A DNA stretch of 64,000 bases from NCBI RefSeq assembly GCF_000443165.1, contig NZ_ATJV01000035.1, positions 39,605-103,604 on the forward strand, given 5' to 3'. The DNA comes from Thauera terpenica 58Eu (GTDB lineage: Bacteria > Pseudomonadota > Gammaproteobacteria > Burkholderiales > Rhodocyclaceae). Below the pieces are notes generated by a model. The model saw only the letters and a list, made by a program, of their open reading frames with translations. It ran no database searches and was not told the origin of the DNA. The translations under genes were made by a program, and so were the position numbers. Positions 44,992 to 53,896 of the stretch are shown piece by piece (position 1 is the stretch's first letter; each line of letters begins with the position of its first letter).

Positions 44992-45863
44992 CGCCCACCG
45001 CCACCCAGCCGCCCGCCGCCCAGCCCCTGCGGGAACAGCAACAGCGCCGCCATCAGCAGCACATAGGGCACGACGTCCTTCGCCCCTTCGGGCAACAGCA
45101 AGCCTGCCATCGCCTCCACCACGCCGATGAAGATGCCACCGGCGAGCGCCCCCGGCAGGCTGCTCAAGCCGCCCAGCACCGCCGCGGGAAAGGCCTTGAG
45201 CGCGATGAAGCCCATGTTGAGATGGACGAAGGTGATGGGCGCGAGCAGCAAGCCCGCCACTGCGGCGAGGCCTGCGCCCAGCGCCCAGGCCAGGGTGTGC
45301 ATGCGCGCCACCGGCACCCCCATGAGCGCAGCCATGCGCGCATCTTCCGCACACGCACGCAAGGCCAGACCCGCGCGGCTGAAGTGAAAGAAGGCCGCCA
45401 GCAAGAGCATCAGCACCACGGTGGCGCACACCACCCACAGATGACTGGCAGCCACAACGAGTGCCCCCAGCGCAACGGTGTCGGTGGCGAACGGCAGGCG
45501 ATACATGTCCTGCGCCGCAGCCGGCACCGAGGCCACGCCACCACGCAACATCATGCCCAGGCCGAAGGTGAGGAGGACTGCGACCAGATGGGGCTGACCG
45601 AGCGCACGCCTCAGCACGACCCGCTCCAGTCCTGCGCCGAGCAAGGCCACGGCGAGCACCGCGCCCAGCACGGCGAAGGCCAGCGGCCAGCCCGCAGCCA
45701 GGTGCAGGGCGAGCCCGGCAAAGCCGCCCACCATCAGCAGGTCGCCCTGCATGAAGCTGACGGTGGCGGTGGCCTTGTAGATGAGCACGAAGGACAGCGC
45801 CACCAGCCCATACACGCAACCGATGGCGATGCCGCTGGACAGGACCTGGAGGAGGGAAAGCAT
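44988..45863 (-). CDS. LivH-type permease
   Basis: 291 residues from MLSLLQVLSSGIAIGCVYGLVALSFVLIYKATATVSFMQGDL, the standard LivH opening, so the ATG at 45863 is preferred over starts further upstream in the same frame. The signature RACAEDARMAALMGV (about 190-205) is followed by AGLLLAPITFVHLNMGF. No LivG or LivF ATPase gene accompanies this transporter. Confidence 0.9.
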   Translation of the reverse strand: MLSLLQVLSSGIAIGCVYGLVALSFVLIYKATATVSFMQGDLLMVGGFAGLALHLAAGWPLAFAVLGAVLAVALLGAGLERVVLRRALGQPHLVAVLLTFGLGMMLRGGVASVPAAAQDMYRLPFATDTVALGALVVAASHLWVVCATVVLMLLLAAFFHFSRAGLALRACAEDARMAALMGVPVARMHTLAWALGAGLAAVAGLLLAPITFVHLNMGFIALKAFPAAVLGGLSSLPGALAGGIFIGVVEAMAGLLLPEGAKDVVPYVLLMAALLLFPQGLGGGRLGGGGR

Positions 45864-46008
45864 GGGGCCGAAGTAGCGTTGAGCGGAATGGTTCAGGCCG
45901 CCGTCAGCGCGGGGCTCAAGGGCATGGCGCAGACGGCGCGCAGAAAGCGACTTTAACACCGCGCCCGGGGCACACCGCACGCTGGGCGCAATGCTATTCT
46001 CCCGCCCC

Positions 46009-46629
46009 ATGTACGGTATCGAATCCATCCTCTATGGCGTCGGCCTCGCCGGTGTCGCCGCCCAGGCTGCGGCGGGCGTGCTCGACGCCGGGCGCAAACC
46101 CTTCGACCTCTTCGGCATCGTGGTGGTGGCGCTCGCAGCTTCGCTCGGCGGCGGCTCGCTGCGTGATCTCTTGCTCGACCGTCCGGTGTTCTGGATTGCC
46201 GACCAGAGCTATCTGATCGGCGCCATGGCCGCCGGACTGGCGACCTTTGCGCTGGTGCGCTACGTGCGCCTGCCCGCGCGCCTGTTCCTGCTGCCCGATG
46301 CAATCGGGCTGGCGCTGTTTACCGTTTCCGGCACCCAGGCGGCACTGGCCATGGATGCGCCCTGGCTGGTGGCGAGCCTGATGGGCGTGATCACCGGCGT
46401 GTGCGGCGGCATCGTGCGCGACGTGCTGTGCAACGAAGTACCGCTGGTGTTCAACGGCGAATTCTACGCCACCGCCTCCTGGCTGGGCGCACTGCTGCTG
46501 CTGGGCCTGATGGCGTACGACGTCAGCCCGGGCTGGGCGGCGCTGGCGGGCGGGACGCTGACGCTGGTATTGAGGCTGGCCGCCATCCGCTTTCGCTGGC
46601 GGCTACCGGTGTTTCGCGCCCGCGCCTGA
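46009..46629 (+). CDS. TRIC/UPF0126-family membrane channel protein
   Basis: 206 residues from MYGIESILYGVGLAGVAAQAAAG; an in-frame ATG six codons upstream overlaps the extended -10-like TGCTATTCT at 45991-45999 and is less likely. Two homologous halves are visible, each ending in a glycine-rich kink: LGGGSLRDLLLDRPVFWI near 51-68 and VCGGIVRDVLCNEVPLVF near 133-150. Bacterial members are trimeric cation channels. It diverges from the livH-type gene. Confidence 0.88.
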   Translation: MYGIESILYGVGLAGVAAQAAAGVLDAGRKPFDLFGIVVVALAASLGGGSLRDLLLDRPVFWIADQSYLIGAMAAGLATFALVRYVRLPARLFLLPDAIGLALFTVSGTQAALAMDAPWLVASLMGVITGVCGGIVRDVLCNEVPLVFNGEFYATASWLGALLLLGLMAYDVSPGWAALAGGTLTLVLRLAAIRFRWRLPVFRARA

Positions 46630-46652
46630 GGCGGGCGTCCGTGCCCCGCCTC
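46628..46652 (+). terminator. Hairpin overlapping the stop of the TRIC gene
   Basis: GAGGCGGG and CCCGCCTC form an 8-bp stem with a 9-base loop, starting within the stop codon. No T-run follows. It may act as a weak or rho-dependent termination site between the convergent genes. Confidence 0.35.
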
Positions 46653-46665
46653 GGCGCTGCATGTC

Positions 46666-46705
46666 CTCAGCCGAGAAAGCTGTCGCTCAGCCGAGAAAGC
46701 TGTCG
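46666..46705. repeat. Perfect tandem duplication of 20 bases at the 3' end of the EF-hand gene
   Basis: CTCAGCCGAGAAAGCTGTCG occurs twice head to tail (46666-46685 and 46686-46705). The second copy encodes the last residues DSFLG plus stop; the first copy follows the stop codon. Confidence 0.95.
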
Positions 46706-48843
46706 TACACCCCCTGGCGCCACAACACGATCGCGATCGCCACCACGATCAGCAGGAACATCCAGGTGCCCCAGGGCGTCTGCTTTTCGGCGTAGGGGTC
46801 GGACAGCGAACGCCTGGCGCCGGCGGGCAGCGTGGCAAGCCCGGTCAGTGCGGCGCCAAACGGGATGTTGATGCGCGCACGCGTGTTGACCGCCCAACCA
46901 TTGGCGTCGAGCAGAGGCCCCAGATTACGGTTGCGCAACTTGAGCCAGGCCAGCAGCATCGACGGCCCGGAAATCAGCAGCACGACCCCGGCGATGACCA
47001 CCGGCATCTGCCACGCAGGCAGGGACAGGAAGCCGGTGACCACAGCCGCCAACGCCGTGCCCAAGGCCCCCAGCGCGAGACCGATGGCAGCGAAGATGCC
47101 GGCGAACTTGGCAATGTCGAAGGCCTGCGCTGCGGGCGTGGCCGCGGGTGCTTCGAGCTTGGCGCCGGCGTCGGCAACCCCCGCTGCAGCCCTGTCCTCG
47201 ACCGCCTTGTCGCGCGAAGCGGCGAACTTCTGCAACTGCTTGCCAATCATGCTGCCAATGCGCTTGTAGGGTGACCAGAAGGCCTGGCGCACGCTGATCG
47301 GCGCCTCCACCACCTTGACCACGCTGGCGTTCCAGTCCCTGCCCTGGCGGTCGTAGAAGACGCCGTTGCGGCCCGGCACCATCATCTCGTCGGCATCGCC
47401 AGCGGTCATCGCGGCGACGATCGTCATCGCCGCCTCGCCCTCACGCACACAGTCGCAGTACACCAGATAGGCGCCCGACAAGGGTGCAAGCGCCGCATGG
47501 CGGCCCATGTCGAACACACGCAGACTCAACTCACAACTGCGCTGATCAAGATAGAGCGTACCGGCCTGGAAGATGGCCTTGTCCGCCCCCTTGTAAAAAT
47601 CGCTGAGGGTGACGAAGTTGCGCAGCAAGGTGACGAAGTCGCGGTTGTAGCGCACCAGGCGCTCGAGCGCGTCGACCTGTGCCGCGGCCGTCTCGGCAGC
47701 GAGATCCTGTTCAATCAAGCTCGTCAGTTCAGCCTGAGCCGTGCCCGCAAGCAGGGCGCTCAGCTCATCCACCGGCAGCGCCGCAAGGGGCGTCGCGGGC
47801 TTGCGCGCCAGCCAGCTGCGATAGGCGTCGAAGCGCGCCGCGATATCCTGCCATTGCGCATGTGACAGATCTTCGTGGGCCCCCAGGATGGGTTTCACCA
47901 CCTCATCACGCAGTGCCGCGATGCGCGCCTCCCAGGCGGGATTGAGCCCCGCGCTCAAGGGCAGGGCGCGGCCGGCAGCGACCTGGGCCAGGGGCAGCGC
48001 AAGCACGCCCTCGCTATCGGCCCCAAGCGCCTCGAGGGCGAAGCCGGCATAGGTCGTATCCAGCGGATTGAGTGCCAGCGCGGCACGCTCGTCGAAGGCG
48101 GCAAGACGACAGCGGGTGAAGTAGTCCTCGACCTTGGCGCGCACGCCATCGAAAACTGCAGCGGCCGCGGCCGTCGCATCACCGAGCGGCAACACGGTAT
48201 CCGGGTCGCGCGTGGCCTGCGCGTGCCAGTCCACCACCATCTGCGCTGCCGCGAAAAAGGCCGACACCTTGTCCTGATCGATGCCTGGCTTGCCGCTGCG
48301 GTCCTCAAGCGCGCCGAAGTGCTCGATGATCAGTCCTATCGTCTGCACCAGTCCGGCGTCGGTGGCGAGTTCGGCCGGCACGATGCCGTCACCGTTGTAA
48401 TGCTCGGGTGCAAACAGAAGGGAGGGATCGGCAAAATCGGCGACCGCGACCGCATCCGACTCCGGCTTGTTGATATAGGCCAGCACCTTGCGCGCGGTCG
48501 CCGCCAGCTTCGCACCCTCGGGATGCTCGCTTGCGATGGCGTCCAGCGGCAAGCCATCCACGCCGCGAAACAGCACGTCCGGCGTTTTCAGCACCGTGCA
48601 CACCCAGTTGGCCGCCGCGATCACTTCCGGCGCGCGGATGCGACCATCGCCGTCGCTATCGATCATCTGCAGCGTGCGCGTGTCGAACTCCAGCCCGGAG
48701 GTCGGACACGCCAGCACCGACCACAGCTTCTGGTCGAGTTCACCGAGATGACGCAGATCGTCCGCGTTCTCGATCAAGACCTGATCAAAGCCTCCGGAGC
48801 GGAAAAATCGCCACTGGTAGCCTTTCTTCTTTTGCTCACTCAT
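46687..48843 (-). CDS. Large EF-hand protein with C-terminal membrane segments, function unknown
   Basis: 718 residues, starting MSEQKKKGYQWRFFRSGGFDQV with no signal peptide. Residues 62-73 (DSDGDGRIRAPE) are a canonical 12-residue EF-hand loop with all calcium ligands. A long, mostly helical region follows, including RYNRDFVTLLRNFVTLSDFYKGADKAIFQAGTLYLD-type sequence near 400-430. Three hydrophobic segments lie near the end (about 590-616, 622-645 and 692-710). I do not recognise a named family. The stop lies in a 20-base tandem repeat. It stands alone on its strand between the TRIC and metallo-hydrolase genes. Confidence 0.85.
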   Translation of the reverse strand: MSEQKKKGYQWRFFRSGGFDQVLIENADDLRHLGELDQKLWSVLACPTSGLEFDTRTLQMIDSDGDGRIRAPEVIAAANWVCTVLKTPDVLFRGVDGLPLDAIASEHPEGAKLAATARKVLAYINKPESDAVAVADFADPSLLFAPEHYNGDGIVPAELATDAGLVQTIGLIIEHFGALEDRSGKPGIDQDKVSAFFAAAQMVVDWHAQATRDPDTVLPLGDATAAAAAVFDGVRAKVEDYFTRCRLAAFDERAALALNPLDTTYAGFALEALGADSEGVLALPLAQVAAGRALPLSAGLNPAWEARIAALRDEVVKPILGAHEDLSHAQWQDIAARFDAYRSWLARKPATPLAALPVDELSALLAGTAQAELTSLIEQDLAAETAAAQVDALERLVRYNRDFVTLLRNFVTLSDFYKGADKAIFQAGTLYLDQRSCELSLRVFDMGRHAALAPLSGAYLVYCDCVREGEAAMTIVAAMTAGDADEMMVPGRNGVFYDRQGRDWNASVVKVVEAPISVRQAFWSPYKRIGSMIGKQLQKFAASRDKAVEDRAAAGVADAGAKLEAPAATPAAQAFDIAKFAGIFAAIGLALGALGTALAAVVTGFLSLPAWQMPVVIAGVVLLISGPSMLLAWLKLRNRNLGPLLDANGWAVNTRARINIPFGAALTGLATLPAGARRSLSDPYAEKQTPWGTWMFLLIVVAIAIVLWRQGVYDSFLG

Positions 48844-48944
48844 CCGACACCCCCTGTTGTGCCGCCGCAGCGACCTGCATGAACGCCTCCGTGCTGCACG
48901 GCCAGCGCAGGCCCAAGGCTCAGGGCACGCAATGGCCGCAGTGT

Positions 48945-49586
48945 TCAGCCATACGCACCCACAAACGGATTGCTCTCGCGCTCCTCGCCAAAGGTCGAGG
49001 TGGGGCCGTGCCCGGGAATGAAGGTGATGTCATCGCCCAGCGGAAACAGCTTTTCGCGAATCGAGCGGATCAGGGTCGGATGATCACCGCGCGGAAAATC
49101 GGTGCGGCCGATCGAACCGGCAAACAGCACGTCACCGACGATGGCCAGGCGGGCGCCCTCATGTACGAAGACGACATGGCCAGGCGTATGCCCCGGCGCG
49201 TGAATGACCTTGAGGCGCTGCTCGCCCACGGTCACGGTATCGCCATCATGCAGCCAGCGATCGGGCTCGAAGCTCTCGACCTCCGCAAAGCCGAACATCT
49301 TGCTTTGTTGCGCCATGCTCTCGATCCAGAAGCGGTCCTCCTCCTGCGGCCCTTCGATCGGCACGCCCAGTGTGCGCGCCAGTTTGGCAGTGCCCCCGGC
49401 ATGGTCGATATGGCCGTGCGTGATGAGGATCTTTTCCACCGTGACGCCGAGCTTGGCGACCGCAGCGAGGATGCGGTCGATGTCACCGCCCGGGTCGACC
49501 ACGGCGGCCTTCTTCGTGCGCTCGCACCAGAGGATGCTGCAGTTTTGCTGAAAGGGCGTGACCGGAACGATGCTGGCCTGGATCAT
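48945..49586 (-). CDS. Metallo-beta-lactamase fold hydrolase (glyoxalase II-like)
   Basis: 213 residues from MIQASIVPVTPFQQNCSILWCE; AGGAG lies 8 bases before the ATG at 49586. The metal-binding motif is THGHIDHAGG (about 57-66), with further ligands in HAPGHTPGHVVFV, GDVLFAGSIGRTD and PGHGPTSTFGEE. It is likely a thioester hydrolase of the YcbL/glyoxalase II type. Confidence 0.92.
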   Translation of the reverse strand: MIQASIVPVTPFQQNCSILWCERTKKAAVVDPGGDIDRILAAVAKLGVTVEKILITHGHIDHAGGTAKLARTLGVPIEGPQEEDRFWIESMAQQSKMFGFAEVESFEPDRWLHDGDTVTVGEQRLKVIHAPGHTPGHVVFVHEGARLAIVGDVLFAGSIGRTDFPRGDHPTLIRSIREKLFPLGDDITFIPGHGPTSTFGEERESNPFVGAYG

Positions 49587-49647
49587 GGGTGAGGCTCCTG
49601 AAAGCTTGATGGCGGCCACCAGTTTAACTTCAAGCGCGCGCTCAACG

Positions 49648-49685
49648 AAAAACCCGCCCGTGTGCACTCGGCACGAGGGGCGGGT
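49648..49685 (-). terminator. Rho-independent terminator after gdhA
   Basis: On the minus strand ACCCGCCC pairs with GGGCGGGT (8-bp arms) across an 18-base loop with inner GTG/CAC pairing. It is followed by five T residues and lies about 50 bases beyond the gdhA stop. Confidence 0.75.
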
Positions 49686-49732
49686 CCGGGGCGGCAGCTG
49701 GAACGCTCAGTCGCGTCGCAGTGCGCAGGTGA

Positions 49733-51076
49733 TCAGATCACGCCCTGCGCCAGCATGGCGTCGGCCACCTTGACGAAGCCGGCAACGTTGGCGCCGTCGG
49801 CATAGCTGAACGAGCCGTCTTCGCGCTCGCCATACTTGAGGCAGGCGGCGTGGATGCCGAGCATGATCTCTTTCAGGCGGCCGTCAACTTCTTCGCGCGT
49901 CCATGAGATGCGCATCGCGTTCTGGCTCATCTCCAGGCCGGAGGTGGCCACGCCGCCGGCGTTGGAAGCCTTGCCCGGCGCGTAGAGCACGCCGTTGAGC
50001 TCGAAAATCTTCACCGCCTCGACCGTGCTCGGCATGTTCGCGCCTTCGGCCACGGCCACCACGCCGTTCTTGACCAGGGTGGCAGCGTCATTGGCGTCCA
50101 CCTCGTTCTGGGTCGCGCACGGCAGGGCGACTTCGACCGGCACATGCCAGGGCCGAACATTGGGCTCGAAGCGTGCGCCGACGCGCTCGGCGTACTCCGC
50201 GACACGGCCGTAGTGGTGGTTCTTGATCTCCATCAGCACCGCCAGCTTCTCGGTGGTGAAGCCGTCTTCATCGATCACGGTGCCGCTCGAGTCCGAGCAG
50301 GTGATGGGCTTGGCGCCGAGTTCGAGCAGCTTCTCGATGGCGTACTGGGCAACGTTGCCCGAGCCGGACACGGACACGCGCATGCCCTTGATGTCGCGAC
50401 CGGCGTGCTCGAGCATGGCGTTGGCGAAATAGACCGTACCGTAGCCGGTCGATTCCGGGCGAATCAGCGAACCGCCAAAAGGCAGGCCCTTGCCGGTGAA
50501 CACGCACGCGGCGTTGTTCGACAGCTTTTTCATCATGCCGGCCATGAAGCCGACTTCACGCCCACCCACGCCAATGTCGCCCGCCGGCACATCGGTATCG
50601 GGCCCGACGTGGCGGAACAGCTCGCTCATGAAGGCCTGGCAGAAACGCATCACCTCGCCCGGGCTGCGGCCCTTCGGATCGAAGTCGGAGCCGCCCTTGC
50701 CACCGCCCATGGGCAGGGTGGTGAGCGCGTTCTTGAAGGTCTGCTCGAAGGCGAGGAACTTCAGGATCGACAGATTCACCGAGGGGTGGAAGCGCAGGCC
50801 ACCCTTGTAAGGACCGATCGCCGAACTATGCTGGATGCGATAGCCGCGATTGACCTGCACCTCACCCTTGTCGTCCACCCAGGACACCCGGAACATGATC
50901 ACGCGCTCGGGCTCGATCAGACGATCCAGCAAGGAGTGCTCGGCGTAACGCTTGTTGGCGGAGATGAAGGGCCACAGGCTCTCCATCACCTCGCTGACCG
51001 CCTGCAGGTATTCAGGCTGGCCGGGATTGCGTTGCTCAACGTACGCCAGGAACTCCTCGAGAGACTGATATTTCAT
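49733..51076 (-). CDS. gdhA: NADP-type glutamate dehydrogenase
   Basis: 447 residues from MKYQSLEEFLAYVEQRNPGQPEY, the same length as E. coli GdhA. Motifs: NRGYRIQHSSAIGPYKGGLRFHPSVN, the catalytic LPMGGGKGGSDFDPKG, GDIGVGGREVGFM and the Rossmann VSVSGSGNVAQYAIEKLLELGA. It assimilates ammonium onto 2-oxoglutarate. A large hairpin lies in its leader. Confidence 0.96.
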   Translation of the reverse strand: MKYQSLEEFLAYVEQRNPGQPEYLQAVSEVMESLWPFISANKRYAEHSLLDRLIEPERVIMFRVSWVDDKGEVQVNRGYRIQHSSAIGPYKGGLRFHPSVNLSILKFLAFEQTFKNALTTLPMGGGKGGSDFDPKGRSPGEVMRFCQAFMSELFRHVGPDTDVPAGDIGVGGREVGFMAGMMKKLSNNAACVFTGKGLPFGGSLIRPESTGYGTVYFANAMLEHAGRDIKGMRVSVSGSGNVAQYAIEKLLELGAKPITCSDSSGTVIDEDGFTTEKLAVLMEIKNHHYGRVAEYAERVGARFEPNVRPWHVPVEVALPCATQNEVDANDAATLVKNGVVAVAEGANMPSTVEAVKIFELNGVLYAPGKASNAGGVATSGLEMSQNAMRISWTREEVDGRLKEIMLGIHAACLKYGEREDGSFSYADGANVAGFVKVADAMLAQGVI

Positions 51077-51110
51077 GATTGTGGGCCTGTAAGAAAAAAT
51101 GGACACGCGC

Positions 51111-51146
51111 ACGCGACTTCCTCGGGTTTAGCCGAGGAAGTCGCGT
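51111..51146 (-). promoter_or_regulatory. Long perfect hairpin in the gdhA leader
   Basis: ACGCGACTTCCTCGG and its exact complement form a 15-bp stem with a 6-base loop, 35 bases before the gdhA ATG. On the minus strand CATTTTTTC follows about 10 bases after the stem. It could be an attenuator or a stabilising 5' structure for gdhA, or mark the end of a transcript entering from the other side. Confidence 0.5.
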
Positions 51147-51322
51147 TGAATGGCCGCTATTTTGCATGAGATTGTGGCCTTGGACACGAAGTTTTCGCAC
51201 AGCCGCTGCTGCTGCCTTGCCCCGCCATGGCCGGATTTTGGTGTTATCTTCGAAGCATGATGGCGCGCCGAGCTGCGTTCATGCCGGCCGCCCTTGCCCA
51301 CCATCGACCTCAGGAGGCCAGT

Positions 51323-51802
51323 ATGGGTTTGTTCGATTTCGTCAGGGAAGCGGGCGAGAAGTTGTTCGGCACGGCTTCGGCACAGGCTGCGAGTGCACCG
51401 GATGCGGCGGCGGCCAACGCTGCTGCGGCGACGGCCATCCACGACTACATCTGCGCCCTGGAGCTGGCCCCGGCCGACCTCGCCATCGCCTTCGATGGCG
51501 CAAACTCGGCCGTCACGGTGTCGGGCACGGCGCCCAACCAGAGCAGCAAGGAGAAGATCCTGCTCGCCGCCGGCAACGTCGCGGGGGTGGCGAAGGTGGC
51601 CGACATGATGACCGTGGCCCGCAGCGAGCCCGAAGCACAGTTCCACACCGTGGTGCGCGGTGACAGCTTGTCGGCCATCGCCGGGAAGTTCTACGGCGAT
51701 GCCAGCAAATACCCGCTGATCTTCGAAGCCAACAAGCCCATGCTGTCACACCCGGACAAGATCTATCCCGGTCAGATGTTGCGCATTCCGCCCGCAGCCT
51801 GA
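51323..51802 (+). CDS. BON and LysM domain protein (Kbp/YgaU-like)
   Basis: 159 residues from MGLFDFVREAGEKLFG; AGGAGG lies 5 bases before the ATG at 51323. A BON domain (about 35-100, IHDYICALELAPADLAIAF...KVADMMTVA) is followed by a C-terminal LysM (HTVVRGDSLSAIAGKFYGDASKYPLIFEANKPM...YPGQMLRIP). E. coli Kbp with the same layout is a cytoplasmic potassium sensor. No signal peptide is present, which agrees. Confidence 0.92.
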   Translation: MGLFDFVREAGEKLFGTASAQAASAPDAAAANAAAATAIHDYICALELAPADLAIAFDGANSAVTVSGTAPNQSSKEKILLAAGNVAGVAKVADMMTVARSEPEAQFHTVVRGDSLSAIAGKFYGDASKYPLIFEANKPMLSHPDKIYPGQMLRIPPAA

Positions 51803-51859
51803 GCACCAGCGCCGCCGCACAGGCCGCGCTGCAGACTTGCCCCCCTGATTTGCCAACTC

Positions 51860-51887
51860 GAGGTCCGCGCCCTTAGGCTCGGACCTC
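51860..51887 (+). terminator. Hairpin between the LysM and thioesterase genes
   Basis: GAGGTCCG and CGGACCTC form an 8-bp stem with a 12-base loop, followed only by TTCCC. It is a weak terminator candidate for the LysM-protein gene. Confidence 0.4.
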
Positions 51888-51909
51888 TTCCCGTTCACCA
51901 GGCCCCGCC

Positions 51910-52353
51910 ATGCCCCGCATTCGCATCGAGTTGCCCGCACACTTTCCTTTCAGCACGTCGATCACGCTGCTGATCTCGCACATCAACCTCGGCCGCCATC
52001 TCGACAACGCGCAGCTGATCGGCCTCGTGTCCGAGGCTAGAGTGCGCTTCTTGAAGTCGATGGGCTACACCGAGCTCGACGTGGACGGAGCGGGCGTCAT
52101 CGTCGCCGACGCCGGTGTGCAATACCGCTCCGAGGCTTTCCACGGCGAAACGCTGAACATCTCGATGGCAGCGAACGACTTCCACGCCTTCGGCTGCGAC
52201 CTGGTGTGGTGCATGCATGAAGCCTTGTCCGGGCGTGAGGTCGCGCGCGGCAAGACCGGCATCGTGTTCTTCGACTACGGCGCGCGCCGCAAGGCCCCAG
52301 TGCCCGCAGGTTTTCGCCGCCGCTTTGCCGCCGATTCACCAACACCTGACTGA
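51910..52353 (+). CDS. Thioesterase family protein (4HBT hot-dog fold)
   Basis: 147 residues. The pattern HINLGRHLDNAQLIGLVSEARVRFLKSMG (about 25-54) corresponds to the active helix of 4HBT thioesterases, with the acid position occupied by the D of HLDNAQ. YRSEAFHGETLNI and VARGKTGIVFFDY also fit. The acyl substrate is unknown. It precedes the flavoprotein gene by 11 bases and is probably co-transcribed with it. Confidence 0.85.
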   Translation: MPRIRIELPAHFPFSTSITLLISHINLGRHLDNAQLIGLVSEARVRFLKSMGYTELDVDGAGVIVADAGVQYRSEAFHGETLNISMAANDFHAFGCDLVWCMHEALSGREVARGKTGIVFFDYGARRKAPVPAGFRRRFAADSPTPD

Positions 52354-52364
52354 GTCAGCGCCGC

Positions 52365-53756
52365 ATGTCCACGATCACCCAGCTGCCGTCCAGCCCGGCC
52401 CCCGTGCGCATCGCCATCGTCGGCGGCGGACCGGCGGGCCTGATGGCGGCAGAGCAACTGGCCACGACGGGGGCCACGGTGACGGTGTACGACGCCATGC
52501 CTTCGGTCGGGCGCAAGTTCCTGCTCGCCGGGCGCGGCGGGCTCAATCTGACCCACAGTGAAGCCCTGGAGCCCTTCCTGTCGCGCTACGGCGCGCAGCG
52601 CGCACGGCTTGCACCCATGCTGCACGTCTTTGGCGCGCAGGCGCTGCAGGACTGGGCGCATGGCCTGGGGGTGGACACCTTCGTCGGCAGCTCGGGCCGC
52701 GTATTCCCCAAGGAAATGAAGGCGGCGCCACTGCTGCGCGCCTGGCTCACGCGCCTGCGTGCAGCGGGCGTGCGCTTCGAGATGCGCCATCGCTGGCTGG
52801 GCTGGGACGACAGCCGTGCGCCAGGCGACGCGCCTGCGCCGCAACACCAGCTGCGCTTCGCCACCGCGCACGGTGAGCGCCGGGTCGACGCCGACGCGGT
52901 GCTGCTCGCGCTGGGCGGCGGCAGCTGGGCCAGGCTGGGCTCGGATGGCGCCTGGGTACCGGTGCTGCGTGCGGCCGGGGTCGAGGTCGCCGACCTGCTG
53001 CCGGCGAACTGTGGCTTCGACATCGGCGGCTCCGATCTCCAGGGCTTTGAGCCCGCGCGTGCTGCGCCCGGCACGGATGGCAAGGGTGCTGAGCGCACCC
53101 CGCACAGCGCCTGGAGCACGCACTTCCTGCAGCGCTTTCGCGGCCAACCCTTGAAGTCGGTGGTGGCCCACTTCACCGACTTCAAGGGCCAGCGCCACGA
53201 GCGTGCGGGCGAGTGCCTGGTGTCGGCAAGCGGGATCGAAGGCGGCCTGATCTATGCGCTGTCCGCGCCGCTGCGCGACACCATCGCGGCACAGGGCAGC
53301 GTCACCCTGCATCTGGACCTGGCGCCGGGGCGCAGCCTGGAGCGCCTGCGCGGCGAACTTGCGCGCGCGCGCGGCAGCCGCTCCATGGCCAGCCACCTGC
53401 AGGGCCAGGCCGGCATCAAGGGCATCAAGGCCGCGCTGCTGCGCGAATGCCTGCCAGCGCAGGCTTTTGCAGACCCCGCGCAACTGGCGGCGGGCATCAA
53501 GGCACTACCCTTGACCCTGGTCGCCCCTCGTCCGCTGGACGAAGCGATCAGCAGTGCTGGCGGTGTGCGCTTCGAGGCGGTGGACGAAGCACTGATGCTG
53601 CGCGCGCGACCCGGCGTCTTCGTCGCCGGCGAGATGCTTGATTGGGAGGCCCCCACCGGCGGCTATCTGCTCACCGCCTGCTTCGCCACCGGCGTCGCCG
53701 CTGCGCACGGGCTTTATTCCTGGCTCAACAAGGCGCAGGACCGCACCCAGGCTTGA
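52365..53756 (+). CDS. TIGR03862-type HI0933/BaiN-like flavoprotein
   Basis: 463 residues. The dinucleotide motif is IAIVGGGPAGLMAAEQLA (about 16-33), followed by the family signature GRKFLLAGRGGLNLTHSE and SSGRVFPKEMKAAPLLRAW. The C-terminal FAD contact is GVFVAGEMLDWEAPTGGYLLTACFATG. Members are uncharacterised FAD-dependent oxidoreductases. Confidence 0.92.
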   Translation: MSTITQLPSSPAPVRIAIVGGGPAGLMAAEQLATTGATVTVYDAMPSVGRKFLLAGRGGLNLTHSEALEPFLSRYGAQRARLAPMLHVFGAQALQDWAHGLGVDTFVGSSGRVFPKEMKAAPLLRAWLTRLRAAGVRFEMRHRWLGWDDSRAPGDAPAPQHQLRFATAHGERRVDADAVLLALGGGSWARLGSDGAWVPVLRAAGVEVADLLPANCGFDIGGSDLQGFEPARAAPGTDGKGAERTPHSAWSTHFLQRFRGQPLKSVVAHFTDFKGQRHERAGECLVSASGIEGGLIYALSAPLRDTIAAQGSVTLHLDLAPGRSLERLRGELARARGSRSMASHLQGQAGIKGIKAALLRECLPAQAFADPAQLAAGIKALPLTLVAPRPLDEAISSAGGVRFEAVDEALMLRARPGVFVAGEMLDWEAPTGGYLLTACFATGVAAAHGLYSWLNKAQDRTQA

Positions 53757-53896
53757 GCGCCGGTCTGCGCGGGCACGCTGCGCACAGCCCGACCCCAGCC
53801 CCTCCGTGCGGCACGCGCAGCGCAGCCTGTAACTGCACCGCCCCGGCTTAGCGCTTACAATCGCGCCCTTGCCGAACCTGCTGAGAATTCAAGCAC

